Source: Oscillospiraceae bacterium
GTDB lineage: Bacteria > Bacillota > Clostridia > Oscillospirales > Ruminococcaceae
Reading direction: 5' to 3'
DNA: 6,230 nucleotides
Assembly (NCBI GenBank): GCA_019416775.1
Contig: DXWR01000183.1
Location: 1-6,230 of the forward strand
Shown: piece by piece, positions 1-5,927 of the stretch
Position numbering within the stretch: position 1 is the stretch's first letter
How the letters are laid out: every line of letters begins with the position of its first letter
The notes under the pieces: generated by a model
Seen by the model: the letters and a program-made list of their open reading frames with translations, nothing else
The model's database searches: none
Told to the model about the DNA's origin: nothing
Translations under genes and position numbers: made by a program

Positions 1-785
1 AGCTTGCCGCATTTGTCTTTGGGAATGCCGGGACCATCGGCAAAGGACACGTCCACCGCCAGCACCAAATCCGGGTGAATCCGGTATCCGGCAGTTTTGG
101 CCCCGGCGGAATTTACCTCTTCCCGGTTGGAAAACAGCAGGGTAATGCCGCAGTGCAGGGGGGCGTCTTTTAACAGCTCCAGCACTCCCAGCAGGGTGGC
201 CATTCCCGCCCGGTCATCCAGCCCGGAGCCGTTGACCCGGGTCTCTCCCAGTTGATGGAAGGGAGCTGCCAGGATGGCAAAGCTGCCCAGGGGAAATTTG
301 TCCTCTGCTTCCGCTTTGGTCAGGCCGGTGTCAATGAGCAGGTCGGTGATTTCCGGCACACTGTCCCGGTCTTCAGATTTGGTCAGATGGGGCGGGATGG
401 AGGCCACCACTCCGGAAAGCCACCTTCCTTCCTTTTGGCTGAACAGCAGTATGCCTTGGGCAATCATCACCCGCCGGTCCATGCCGCCGTAAGCCGCTAG
501 CTTCAAAAATCCGTTTTCCTCATAGCCGGTGACCACCAAACCGATCTGGTCGATGTGGGCGTCCAGCAGCACCACCGGTTTCCCAAACTGGGGGGCGCGG
601 AACTGGCCGATGACGCTGCCGAATTGGTCCACCTCCACGGTGGAGGGGATGCAGTATTCCCCCATCAGTTTTTTGGCTGCCTTGGGCGCAGACCAGCACT
701 GGCGGTTTTCCCAGCGGTTGATGGTTTCAGGCTGGGGGCAGAACACCTGCAGCCAGTCCAGCATCTTTTGTTCTAGTTGGTCCAA
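1..785 (-). CDS. M42-family zinc/cobalt metallo-aminopeptidase (partial, C-terminus off the left edge)
   Basis: Read on the minus strand, this frame is open for 261 codons and leaves the window without a stop. M42 proteins are usually about 340-370 residues, so roughly the last 80-110 are missing. Family motifs appear in order: DAHIDQIG at residues 75-82 (His77 as first metal ligand, Asp79), PPHL at 131-134, GSGLDDRAG at 186-194 (Asp190 as bridging metal ligand), REEV at 221-224 (Glu222 as general base, Glu223 as metal ligand), and AVDVS at 243-247 (Asp245 as metal ligand). The final His ligand would lie beyond the edge. M42 enzymes are cytosolic, form large tetrahedral dodecamers and trim N-terminal residues from peptides. 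The substrate preference cannot be read here. The start is taken as TTG at 785, because GGAG lies 9 bases before it and an in-frame stop (the murD stop) precedes it. ATG at 764 is the alternative. The segment around the catalytic Glu (SNREEVNSAGA) deviates from the common TVQEEVGxRGA. Older annotations may call such proteins endoglucanase or peptidase M28. Confidence 0.9.
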   Translation of the reverse strand, partial: MDQLEQKMLDWLQVFCPQPETINRWENRQCWSAPKAAKKLMGEYCIPSTVEVDQFGSVIGQFRAPQFGKPVVLLDAHIDQIGLVVTGYEENGFLKLAAYGGMDRRVMIAQGILLFSQKEGRWLSGVVASIPPHLTKSEDRDSVPEITDLLIDTGLTKAEAEDKFPLGSFAILAAPFHQLGETRVNGSGLDDRAGMATLLGVLELLKDAPLHCGITLLFSNREEVNSAGAKTAGYRIHPDLVLAVDVSFADGPGIPKDKCGK

Positions 786-791
786 TCTGTT

Positions 792-798
792 TCACTCC
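792..798 (-). promoter_or_regulatory. Shine-Dalgarno of the M42 gene, overlapping the murD stop
   Basis: On the minus strand the bases read GGAGTGA. GGAG (798-795) is a ribosome site 9 bases before the TTG start at 785, and the TGA is the murD stop codon. The overlap supports the TTG start and suggests translational coupling of the peptidase to murD. Confidence 0.7.
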
Positions 799-2189
799 AA
801 ACTGTTGACAATCTTCTTGAAATGATGACCCCGCTGTTCAAAGTTCTTGTATAAATCAAAGCTGGCGCTGGCAGGGCTGAGGGTGACCACGTCCCCGGGC
901 ACGGCGTGTTCCCGGGCGGTCTGCACCGCCTCTTCCAGGGTGTTTACCGTGATGATTTCCGGATTGCCCGGGGTGTACCCCTCATAACCGGTGACGGCGG
1001 CTTTGATTTTGGGGCCGGTAGCTCCCAGCAAAATCAGCAGCTTCACCCGTTCCACCACATCCTTGGCCAAAGGCTCATAGGGGATGTGCTTGTCGTAGCC
1101 TCCGGCAATGACAATGAGTTTTTGGTTAAAAGCCCGCAGTCCTGCAATGGTTCGGGTGGGGCTGGTGGCGATGCTGTCGTTGTAGTAGCGAACTCCGTCC
1201 AAGGTGCGCACCAATTCGATCCGGTGCTCCACCCCGCCGAAGGTCTTGGCTACCTGGACGATCACCTCGTCGCTGACCTCGTCGCTGACGGCAGCAATGG
1301 CGGTGAGGTAGTTTTCCACGTTGTGCATCCCGGGAATTTTAATGTCCTCCATCTGCAAAATGGGGGTGGCTTGGCCCTTGTGCACCCGGCAGAGCATTCC
1401 GTCTTCCTTTAAATAGCTGCCTTCATAGGGCATTTCCTTGCGGGAGAAAAAGGCCACCCGGCCCCGGACCTGAGGGGCAAAGGAGCGGGTAATGTCGTTA
1501 TCCAGGTTCAGTACGGTTTTGGAGAAGGCGTTGGAGTGGGCAAAGATATTGGTTTTGCTCCAGGTGTACTCCTCCATGGTTTTATGCACATTGAGATGGT
1601 TGGGGGAGAGGTTGGTCACCACCGACACATCCACCGGCTGGCGCATGGAAAGCAGCTGGAAGGAGCTGAGTTCCACTACCGCCCGGTCCTCCGGCTGAAC
1701 CTGCTCGATGATGGGCAGCAGGGCCTTGCCGATGTTGCCTCCCAGCCAGACAGTTTTGCCGCTGGCTTTCAGCATTTCGGAGATCAAAGTGGTGGTGGTG
1801 GTTTTGCCGTCGCTGCCGGTGACGGCGTAGGTCTTGCAGGGGCAGAGATCGAAGAAGCACTCCATCTCACTGGTGACAATGACCCCGGCCTTGCGGGCCT
1901 GGGTCAGCCGGTCCATGTGGAAGTACATTCCCGGGGTGCGGAAGAGGATGTCGCAGTTTTCCTCTAACCCGTCCAGGTAGCCTTCCCCCAGTTTGAATTT
2001 GGCGCCCAGTTCCTTCAAGGCGGTGTAGTTTTCCCCAATCTGTTCCGGACTGGAGCGGTCCACCACCGTGACGTCGATTCCCTTTTGTAAAAACAGTTTA
2101 ATCAGGTCAAAGTGGCTGACCCCCATGCCAACCACCCAAACCCGCTTGGTTTTCAGCATTTCAAAAAATTGTACCGCTTTGGTGTTCAT
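792..2189 (-). CDS. murD: UDP-N-acetylmuramoyl-L-alanine--D-glutamate ligase (MurD)
   Basis: This cytosolic Mur ligase adds D-glutamate to UDP-MurNAc-L-Ala with ATP, the second peptide step of peptidoglycan precursor synthesis. The 465-residue length fits MurD (about 440-470). The N-terminal Rossmann-like domain has GMG at 21-23. The central ATPase domain has the P-loop GSDGKTT (125-131), ELSSFQL (173-179), NLSPNHL (193-199) and YTWSK, whose Lys212 fits the carbamylated lysine. HNVENYLTA (289-297) and the HRI (322-324) follow. The C-terminal domain has NDSIATSPT (337-345), GGYDKHIPY (363-371) and SPASASFD..NFEQRG (438-453), which carries the Ser and Phe that contact D-Glu in characterised MurD. 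The ATG at 2189 was chosen because the longer frame, beginning at 2264, would start upstream of the promoter. An ATG at 2201 is a weaker alternative. AAAGGA (2206-2201) precedes the start by 11 bases. The gene is followed by an M42 peptidase and not by other dcw genes. Compared with E. coli, Lys of NDSK is Ile, which I believe is usual in clostridial MurD. Confidence 0.95.
   Translation of the reverse strand: MNTKAVQFFEMLKTKRVWVVGMGVSHFDLIKLFLQKGIDVTVVDRSSPEQIGENYTALKELGAKFKLGEGYLDGLEENCDILFRTPGMYFHMDRLTQARKAGVIVTSEMECFFDLCPCKTYAVTGSDGKTTTTTLISEMLKASGKTVWLGGNIGKALLPIIEQVQPEDRAVVELSSFQLLSMRQPVDVSVVTNLSPNHLNVHKTMEEYTWSKTNIFAHSNAFSKTVLNLDNDITRSFAPQVRGRVAFFSRKEMPYEGSYLKEDGMLCRVHKGQATPILQMEDIKIPGMHNVENYLTAIAAVSDEVSDEVIVQVAKTFGGVEHRIELVRTLDGVRYYNDSIATSPTRTIAGLRAFNQKLIVIAGGYDKHIPYEPLAKDVVERVKLLILLGATGPKIKAAVTGYEGYTPGNPEIITVNTLEEAVQTAREHAVPGDVVTLSPASASFDLYKNFEQRGHHFKKIVNSLE
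1264..1289. repeat. 12-bp tandem repeat inside murD (2.2 copies)
   Basis: ACCTCGTCGCTG occurs twice in direct succession (1264-1275 and 1276-1287), plus two more bases. On the coding strand it encodes V-S-D-E-V-S-D-E-V at MurD residues 301-309. The reading frame is kept. From memory of related MurD proteins, the distance between the HNVENY and GVEHR motifs is ordinary, so this is probably not an added segment. Confidence 0.6.
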
Positions 2190-2228
2190 AACCTTTCCCA
2201 TCCTTTCCCAAGTTCGGTTCGATACTTC

Positions 2229-2257
2229 ATTATAGTTGCATTCCCTGAAAAAAGCAA
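2229..2257 (-). promoter_or_regulatory. Sigma-A-type promoter of murD
   Basis: On the minus strand TTGCTT (2257-2252) is followed after exactly 17 bases by a perfect TATAAT (2234-2229). Transcription would start near 2222, leaving a leader of about 33 bases before the murD ATG at 2189. This placement rules out a MurD start at 2264, which lies upstream of the -35. Confidence 0.8.
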
Positions 2258-2299
2258 TCCCCACCCCCTGTTTCCTTGGGAAAAATCCGAGGTTTTAGA

Positions 2300-2328
2300 T
2301 TGTATTTTCCGCCGAAATACGGTATACT
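2300..2328 (+). promoter_or_regulatory. Sigma-A-type promoter of the xylB operon
   Basis: TTGTAT (2300-2305) and TATACT (2323-2328) are separated by 17 bases. The -10 matches consensus at five of six positions and the -35 only at three, as often seen in regulated promoters. The expected start near 2335 gives a leader of about 98 bases before xylB. No attenuator hairpin or riboswitch is recognisable in that leader, only two 9-bp palindromes (2350-2358 and 2389-2397). Confidence 0.65.
2302..2320. promoter_or_regulatory. Candidate operator: 19-bp inverted repeat in the xylB promoter
   Basis: GTATTT (2302-2307) and AAATAC (2315-2320) are perfect reverse complements around a 7-base centre. They lie almost wholly in the spacer between -35 and -10. 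A dimeric repressor bound here would block polymerase, so this is a plausible site for a sugar-responsive regulator. No regulator gene is in the window, and the site does not match a family motif I can name with confidence. Confidence 0.45.
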
Positions 2329-2418
2329 GAAAGATGGATAATTGCAGGTGGAATTTCCTGAATTTTTTGGTCAAAAAGCTAAATTTCTGGGATTCCCTGC
2401 CGGAACAGAATGGACATT

Positions 2419-2425
2419 AAGGAGG
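2419..2425 (+). promoter_or_regulatory. Ribosome binding site that fixes the xylB start
   Basis: AAGGAGG is a near-perfect anti-16S match, 7 bases before the ATG at 2433. An in-frame TTG at 2427 lies only one base after the motif, too close to be used. Confidence 0.85.
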
Positions 2426-2432
2426 TTTGACT

Positions 2433-3902
2433 ATGCTTTACATTGGCATCGACCTGGGCACCTCGGCGGTGAAGCTGCTTTTGATGGACGAAAAGGGCTC
2501 CATCCTCCATCAGGTCAGCCGGGATTATCCCGTGGAGTACCCTCATCCCGGCTGGAGCCAGCAAAACCCGGAGGATTGGTGGCTGCGGGTCCAGGAAGGG
2601 ATTACCATCTTGTTAAAAGGCCAGGAAGCCCATAAGGTCAAAGGCATCGCGGTGGCAGGCCAGATGCACGGGCTGGTGGCTCTGGATCACGCCGGTCAGG
2701 TGATTCGTCCCGCCATTTTGTGGAATGACAGCCGCACTCAGCCTCAGACCGATTTCTTAAACCAAGACCCGGGAAAGGAGGCCCTCAGCCGTCTCACCGG
2801 CAACATTGCCTTTGCCGGATTTACCGCGCCCAAGCTGCTTTGGATGCGCCAGGCGGAACCTAACCTGTTTGCTCGGATTGCAAAGATTCTTCTGCCAAAG
2901 GACTACATCAATTACCGCCTTACCGGCGTTCTTTCCACCGACTATTCCGACGCTTCCGGTACTTTGCTGCTGGATGTAGAAAAGGGCTGCTGGAGCCAAA
3001 CCATGCTGGATCTCTGCGGCATTACCCAAGATCAGCTTCCCCCTCTGCACAAAAGCTTGGAACCCATCGGCACGGTGAAGCCGGACCTGGCCCGCCGTCT
3101 GGGCCTGCCCCGAGGGGTGACGGTTTGCGCCGGAGCGGGGGATAATGCCGCCGCCGCGGTGGGCTGCGGGGTGGTTGGCCCTGGCAAATGCAACATCAGC
3201 TTGGGCACCTCCGGCACTGTGTTTATCACCGGGGAGCAGTTTACGGTGGATGAGAAAAACGCCCTCCATTCCTTCCGCCATGCCGACGGGGGATACCATC
3301 TTATGGGCTGCATCCTTTCGGCAGCCAGCTGCAACCAATGGTGGATGGAAAACATCCTCCACACCAAGGACTACAGCGAAGAACAGCAGTTTATCTCCCA
3401 GGACACCCTGGGTTGCAACCCGGTGTATTTCCTTCCTTATTTAATGGGGGAGCGCAGCCCTCACAATGACGCCTTGGTGCGTGGTGCATTCTTCGGCCTT
3501 TCTATGGATACGCCTCGGGAAGCCATGACCCAGGCGGTGCTGGAAGGAGTGGCCTTTGCCATTCGGGATTGTGTGGAAATTGCCAAAGGCCAGGGCATCC
3601 CGGTGACTTCCAGCCGGCTTTGCGGCGGAGGAGCCAAAAGTTCTCTATGGCAAACCATTTTAGCCAACGTGTTGGGGATTCCCTTAGAGCTGCCCCAAAC
3701 CGAGCAGGGCCCGGGCTACGGCGGCGCCATGCTGGCAGCGGTGGCCTGCGGGGAAGCGGAGGATCTCACGGCCTATGCCAATCGTCTCTGCAAGATGAAA
3801 GCTAAGATCCTGCCGGAACCGGGTTTGGTGCGGCGGTATCAAAAGCGATACCAAGCATGGAAACAGCTTTATCCCCGGCTGAAGGACTGGTACGGGGAAT
3901 AA
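2433..3902 (+). CDS. xylB: Xylulokinase-type FGGY carbohydrate kinase
   Basis: The 489-residue product has the usual xylulokinase length (about 480-510). It would transfer phosphate from ATP to the 5-hydroxyl of a ketopentose, classically D-xylulose to D-xylulose 5-phosphate, which enters the pentose phosphate pathway in the cytosol. FGGY domain I shows GIDLGTSAVK (5-14), GWSQQNPEDWW (40-50) and GQMHG (76-80), where Met78 and His79 correspond to the xylulose-contacting pair of E. coli XylB. ILWNDSR (95-101) and LPKDYINYRLTG (154-165) follow. Domain II shows GAGDNAA (234-240) with catalytic Asp237 and Asn238, then SLGTSGT (256-262), the FLPYLMGERSPH stretch (333-344) and GGGAKSSLWQ (398-407). 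It leads an operon with a deaminase-like and a FucI-like gene, spaced 18 and 44 bases. Because the partner isomerase is not XylA, the true substrate could be D-xylulose or another ketopentose such as D-ribulose. The QMHG and GDN motifs favour D-xylulose. Confidence 0.9.
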   Translation: MLYIGIDLGTSAVKLLLMDEKGSILHQVSRDYPVEYPHPGWSQQNPEDWWLRVQEGITILLKGQEAHKVKGIAVAGQMHGLVALDHAGQVIRPAILWNDSRTQPQTDFLNQDPGKEALSRLTGNIAFAGFTAPKLLWMRQAEPNLFARIAKILLPKDYINYRLTGVLSTDYSDASGTLLLDVEKGCWSQTMLDLCGITQDQLPPLHKSLEPIGTVKPDLARRLGLPRGVTVCAGAGDNAAAAVGCGVVGPGKCNISLGTSGTVFITGEQFTVDEKNALHSFRHADGGYHLMGCILSAASCNQWWMENILHTKDYSEEQQFISQDTLGCNPVYFLPYLMGERSPHNDALVRGAFFGLSMDTPREAMTQAVLEGVAFAIRDCVEIAKGQGIPVTSSRLCGGGAKSSLWQTILANVLGIPLELPQTEQGPGYGGAMLAAVACGEAEDLTAYANRLCKMKAKILPEPGLVRRYQKRYQAWKQLYPRLKDWYGE

Positions 3903-3920
3903 CGGGAAAGGAATTCACAT

Positions 3921-4310
3921 ATGCAGGATCTTTCGCAGCTTTATGAAATCGCCCGGCAGACCCTCCGCCCCATGCAGCTAAAGCAGTATGGAGAAGCGGG
4001 TCAGGTGGCCTGCGCCTTGGAAACTGCCAACGGGAATATCTTCACCGGCATCTGTATCGACCTGCCTTGTTCTTTGGGCTTTTGCGCCGAGCAGGCAGCT
4101 ATGGCGGAGATGCTGAAAGCCGGGGAAACCCAAATCGTCCAGATTCTTGCCGTAGGGGAGAAGGGAAAGGTTCTTCCGCCCTGCGGCCGGTGCCGGGAAT
4201 TTATGGCGCAAATCGACCGGCGCAATCTGGATGCTCTGGCGGCGGTAAGCCAATCTCAGGCAGTGCCGTTAAAAGAACTGCTGCCCAAACGGTGGGACGA
4301 TGAAACTTAG
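3921..4310 (+). CDS. Cytidine deaminase-superfamily zinc deaminase, substrate uncertain
   Basis: This 129-residue protein has the size of bacterial tetrameric cytidine deaminases (about 125-140). The zinc site is complete: CAE at 55-57 (Cys55 ligand, Glu57 proton shuttle) and PPCGRC at 86-91 (Cys88 and Cys91 ligands), and the tail LKELLP (117-122) is typical of the family. The expected N-x-E that grips the nucleoside ribose reads C-I-D (45-47), followed by LPCSLGFCAE, so cytidine is not a safe substrate. The GNIFTG, PPCGRCRE and LKELLP parts also resemble blasticidin-S deaminase. I recall firmicute relatives annotated as cytidine deaminase with a similar CID...CS.GFCAE segment, so this seems to be a subfamily and not decay, but I cannot verify it. 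AAAGGA (3907-3912) lies 8 bases before the ATG. The gene sits 18 bases after xylB and 44 before the isomerase, so it is co-transcribed with both. It is probably cytosolic, with no signal peptide. Confidence 0.8.
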   Translation: MQDLSQLYEIARQTLRPMQLKQYGEAGQVACALETANGNIFTGICIDLPCSLGFCAEQAAMAEMLKAGETQIVQILAVGEKGKVLPPCGRCREFMAQIDRRNLDALAAVSQSQAVPLKELLPKRWDDET

Positions 4311-4334
4311 ATGAAACAAAAAAACAGATGAAAC
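4299..4334. repeat. Three direct copies of GATGAAAC across the deaminase-isomerase junction
   Basis: GATGAAAC occurs at 4299-4306, 4310-4317 and 4327-4334, with offsets of 11 and 17 bases. The first copy is within the last deaminase codons and the other two are in the short gap. Each contains an ATG; the second would open a six-codon mini-frame ending at 4331, and the third lies in frame with the isomerase. None has a convincing ribosome site. Confidence 0.5.
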
Positions 4335-4339
4335 CCATA

Positions 4340-4346
4340 AAGGAGG
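4340..4346 (+). promoter_or_regulatory. Ribosome binding site that fixes the isomerase start
   Basis: AAGGAGG lies 8 bases before ATG 4355. The upstream in-frame ATG at 4328 has no ribosome site and would place the AAGGAGG inside the coding region, so it is rejected as the start. Confidence 0.85.
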
Positions 4347-4354
4347 AATTTTCA

Positions 4355-5845
4355 ATGAACAGCACTAATATCCCCCAGGTAAAGCTGGGGATCGTGGCGG
4401 TGAGCCGGGACTGCTTCCCCATTCAGCTTTCCGAAAGCCGCCGCAGCGCCATTGTGAAGGAATGTCAGGCTTTGGGTTTGAAAGTGGCGGAGATCCCCAC
4501 TGCGGTGGAAAACGAACAAGATATGCTTCAAGCGGTGAAGGAAGCCCAGGAGGCGGGATGCAACGCCCTGACGGTGTTTTTGGGCAACTTCGGTCCGGAA
4601 ACTCCCGAAACGTTGCTGGCCAAATATTTTGACGGCCCCTGTATGTTTGTGGCGGCGGCAGAAGGAGACGGCGACTTAATCGGCGGCCGGGGAGACGCTT
4701 ATTGCGGTATGCTCAACTGCTCCTACAACCTGGGGTTGCGGGGGTTAACCGGCTATATCCCCTCCTATCCTGTGGGGACCGCCAAGGAAATTGCCGGCAT
4801 GATGGCGGAGTTTGTTCCCATTGCCCGGACGGTGCTGGGGCTGAAAGATCTGAAGATCATCACCTTCGGTCCCCGTCCTCAGGATTTCTTTGCCTGCAAC
4901 GCTCCCATCCAGGGACTGTACCAATTAGGGGTGGAGATTGAGGAAAACAGTGAATTGGATCTGTTAGCCGCATACCGCGCCCACGAAAAGGATCCCCGAA
5001 TTCCCGGCATCTGCCAAGAGATGGCACAGGAAATGGGGGAGGGAAACTACTATCCCGATCTCAGCGCCCGGATGGCCCAGTTTGAGCTGACCCTGTTGGA
5101 TTGGGCCCAGGAGCACAAAGGCAGCCGGAAGTATGTGGCTTTTGCGGATAAGTGCTGGCCCGCTTTTCCCAAAGAATTTGGCTTTGAACCCTGCTACGTC
5201 AACAGCCGTTTGGTGAGCCAGGGCATTCCGGTGGCCTGCGAAGTGGATATTTACGGGGCTTTGTCGGAATATATTGGAATGTGCGTTTCCGGAGAGACGG
5301 TGACTCTGCTGGACATCAACAACAGCGTGCCTTCCTACCTCTATCGGGAGGACATCGCCGGGAAATTTGACTATTCTCTTACCGACACCTTTATGGGCTT
5401 CCACTGCGGCAACACCCCGTCCTGTAAGCTCTGCGGCGGCGGGGCAGTGAAGTACCAGTTGATCCAGCATCGGCTGCTGGAACCGGAAGGAAGCCAGCCG
5501 GACTTTACCCGGGGCACCCTGGAGGGTGACATCGCCCCCGGCCCCATCACCTTCTACCGCCTTCAGTGCGACAGCCAAGGGCAGCTTCGCTCCTACATTG
5601 CCCAGGGCGAGGTGCTTCCGGTTCCCACCCGGTCCTTTGGGGGCATCGGCATCTTTGCCATTCCGGAGATGGGACGGTTTTACCGCCATGTGTTGATCCA
5701 AAAACGCTATCCCCACCACGGCGCGGTGGCTTTCTCCCACTGCGGCAAGACGCTGTTTGAGGTGTTCAAACTGTTGGGAATTGAGGATATTGCCTATAAC
5801 CAGCCAAAATCCCTGCCCTATCCTACCGAGAACCCCTTTGCTTAA
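4355..5845 (+). CDS. L-fucose/D-arabinose isomerase-like ketol isomerase
   Basis: The 496-residue product resembles the L-fucose isomerase family, metal-dependent cytosolic enzymes that interconvert aldoses and ketoses (L-fucose/L-fuculose; also D-arabinose/D-ribulose). The three metal ligands of E. coli FucI (Glu337, Asp361, His528) have clear counterparts: Glu296 in ACEVDIYGAL, Asp320 in LLDIN and His462 in FSHCGK. The Glu-Asp spacing is 24 residues in both. The N-terminal part (about 1-165) is an alpha/beta domain with LGIVAV near the start. A middle domain follows, beginning around KIITFGPRPQDFF (167-179), and the C-terminal part contains FHCGNTPSCKLCGGG (349-363) and SFGGIGIFAIPEMG (427-440). 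It is about 95 residues shorter than E. coli FucI (591), as in the shorter FucI-like subfamily found in Firmicutes. It is the last gene of the operon, with a strong terminator after it. With the xylB-type kinase upstream it should supply the ketose for phosphorylation. The substrate is unproven: D-arabinose, D-lyxose, D-xylose and L-fucose are all possible. No aldolase for a fuculose route is present. Confidence 0.85.
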   Translation: MNSTNIPQVKLGIVAVSRDCFPIQLSESRRSAIVKECQALGLKVAEIPTAVENEQDMLQAVKEAQEAGCNALTVFLGNFGPETPETLLAKYFDGPCMFVAAAEGDGDLIGGRGDAYCGMLNCSYNLGLRGLTGYIPSYPVGTAKEIAGMMAEFVPIARTVLGLKDLKIITFGPRPQDFFACNAPIQGLYQLGVEIEENSELDLLAAYRAHEKDPRIPGICQEMAQEMGEGNYYPDLSARMAQFELTLLDWAQEHKGSRKYVAFADKCWPAFPKEFGFEPCYVNSRLVSQGIPVACEVDIYGALSEYIGMCVSGETVTLLDINNSVPSYLYREDIAGKFDYSLTDTFMGFHCGNTPSCKLCGGGAVKYQLIQHRLLEPEGSQPDFTRGTLEGDIAPGPITFYRLQCDSQGQLRSYIAQGEVLPVPTRSFGGIGIFAIPEMGRFYRHVLIQKRYPHHGAVAFSHCGKTLFEVFKLLGIEDIAYNQPKSLPYPTENPFA

Positions 5846-5866
5846 TCCTGCGATGATAGGATAAAA

Positions 5867-5923
5867 GGCCGTCCCTCCGTAGTCCCATCTGTTCGTGAAA
5901 TGGGTTGGAGGGGACGGCTTTTT
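5867..5923 (+). terminator. Rho-independent terminator of the xylB operon
   Basis: The outer stem pairs 5868-5878 (GCCGTCCCTCC) with 5907-5918 (GGAGGGGACGGC), with one bulged G. An inner stem pairs CCCAT (5884-5888) with ATGGG (5900-5904). Five T residues follow (5919-5923). It starts 22 bases after the isomerase stop. Confidence 0.85.
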
Positions 5924-5927
5924 CAGA

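Noticed and set aside
252..825. Several short rightward frames at 252-825
   Set aside because: They are antisense to the M42 peptidase, which shows five conserved metal-site motifs on the minus strand.
1264..1289. The VSDEVSDE duplication in MurD as a disruptive insertion
   Set aside because: The frame is maintained and the spacing between flanking MurD motifs appears normal, so it is more likely chance similarity or a harmless local conversion.
906..1412. A 168-codon rightward frame within murD, plus another at 1536-1967
   Set aside because: Both are antisense shadows of MurD, whose motifs cover the whole region.
2190..2264. A 25-residue N-terminal extension of MurD starting at 2264
   Set aside because: The extension would start upstream of the murD -10 and -35, so it would not be in the transcript, and it has no ribosome site.
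2335..2432. Possible riboswitch or attenuator in the xylB leader
   Set aside because: The leader is only about 98 bases, AT-rich, and shows only 4-bp-arm palindromes with no terminator-like hairpin plus T-run.
2757..3362. A 201-codon antisense frame within xylB
   Set aside because: Fully contained in a well-supported kinase gene, with no ribosome site or recognisable motif.
4067..4303. A 78-codon frame overlapping the deaminase in another phase
   Set aside because: Arginine- and glycine-rich shadow translation with no motif; the deaminase frame carries the complete zinc site.
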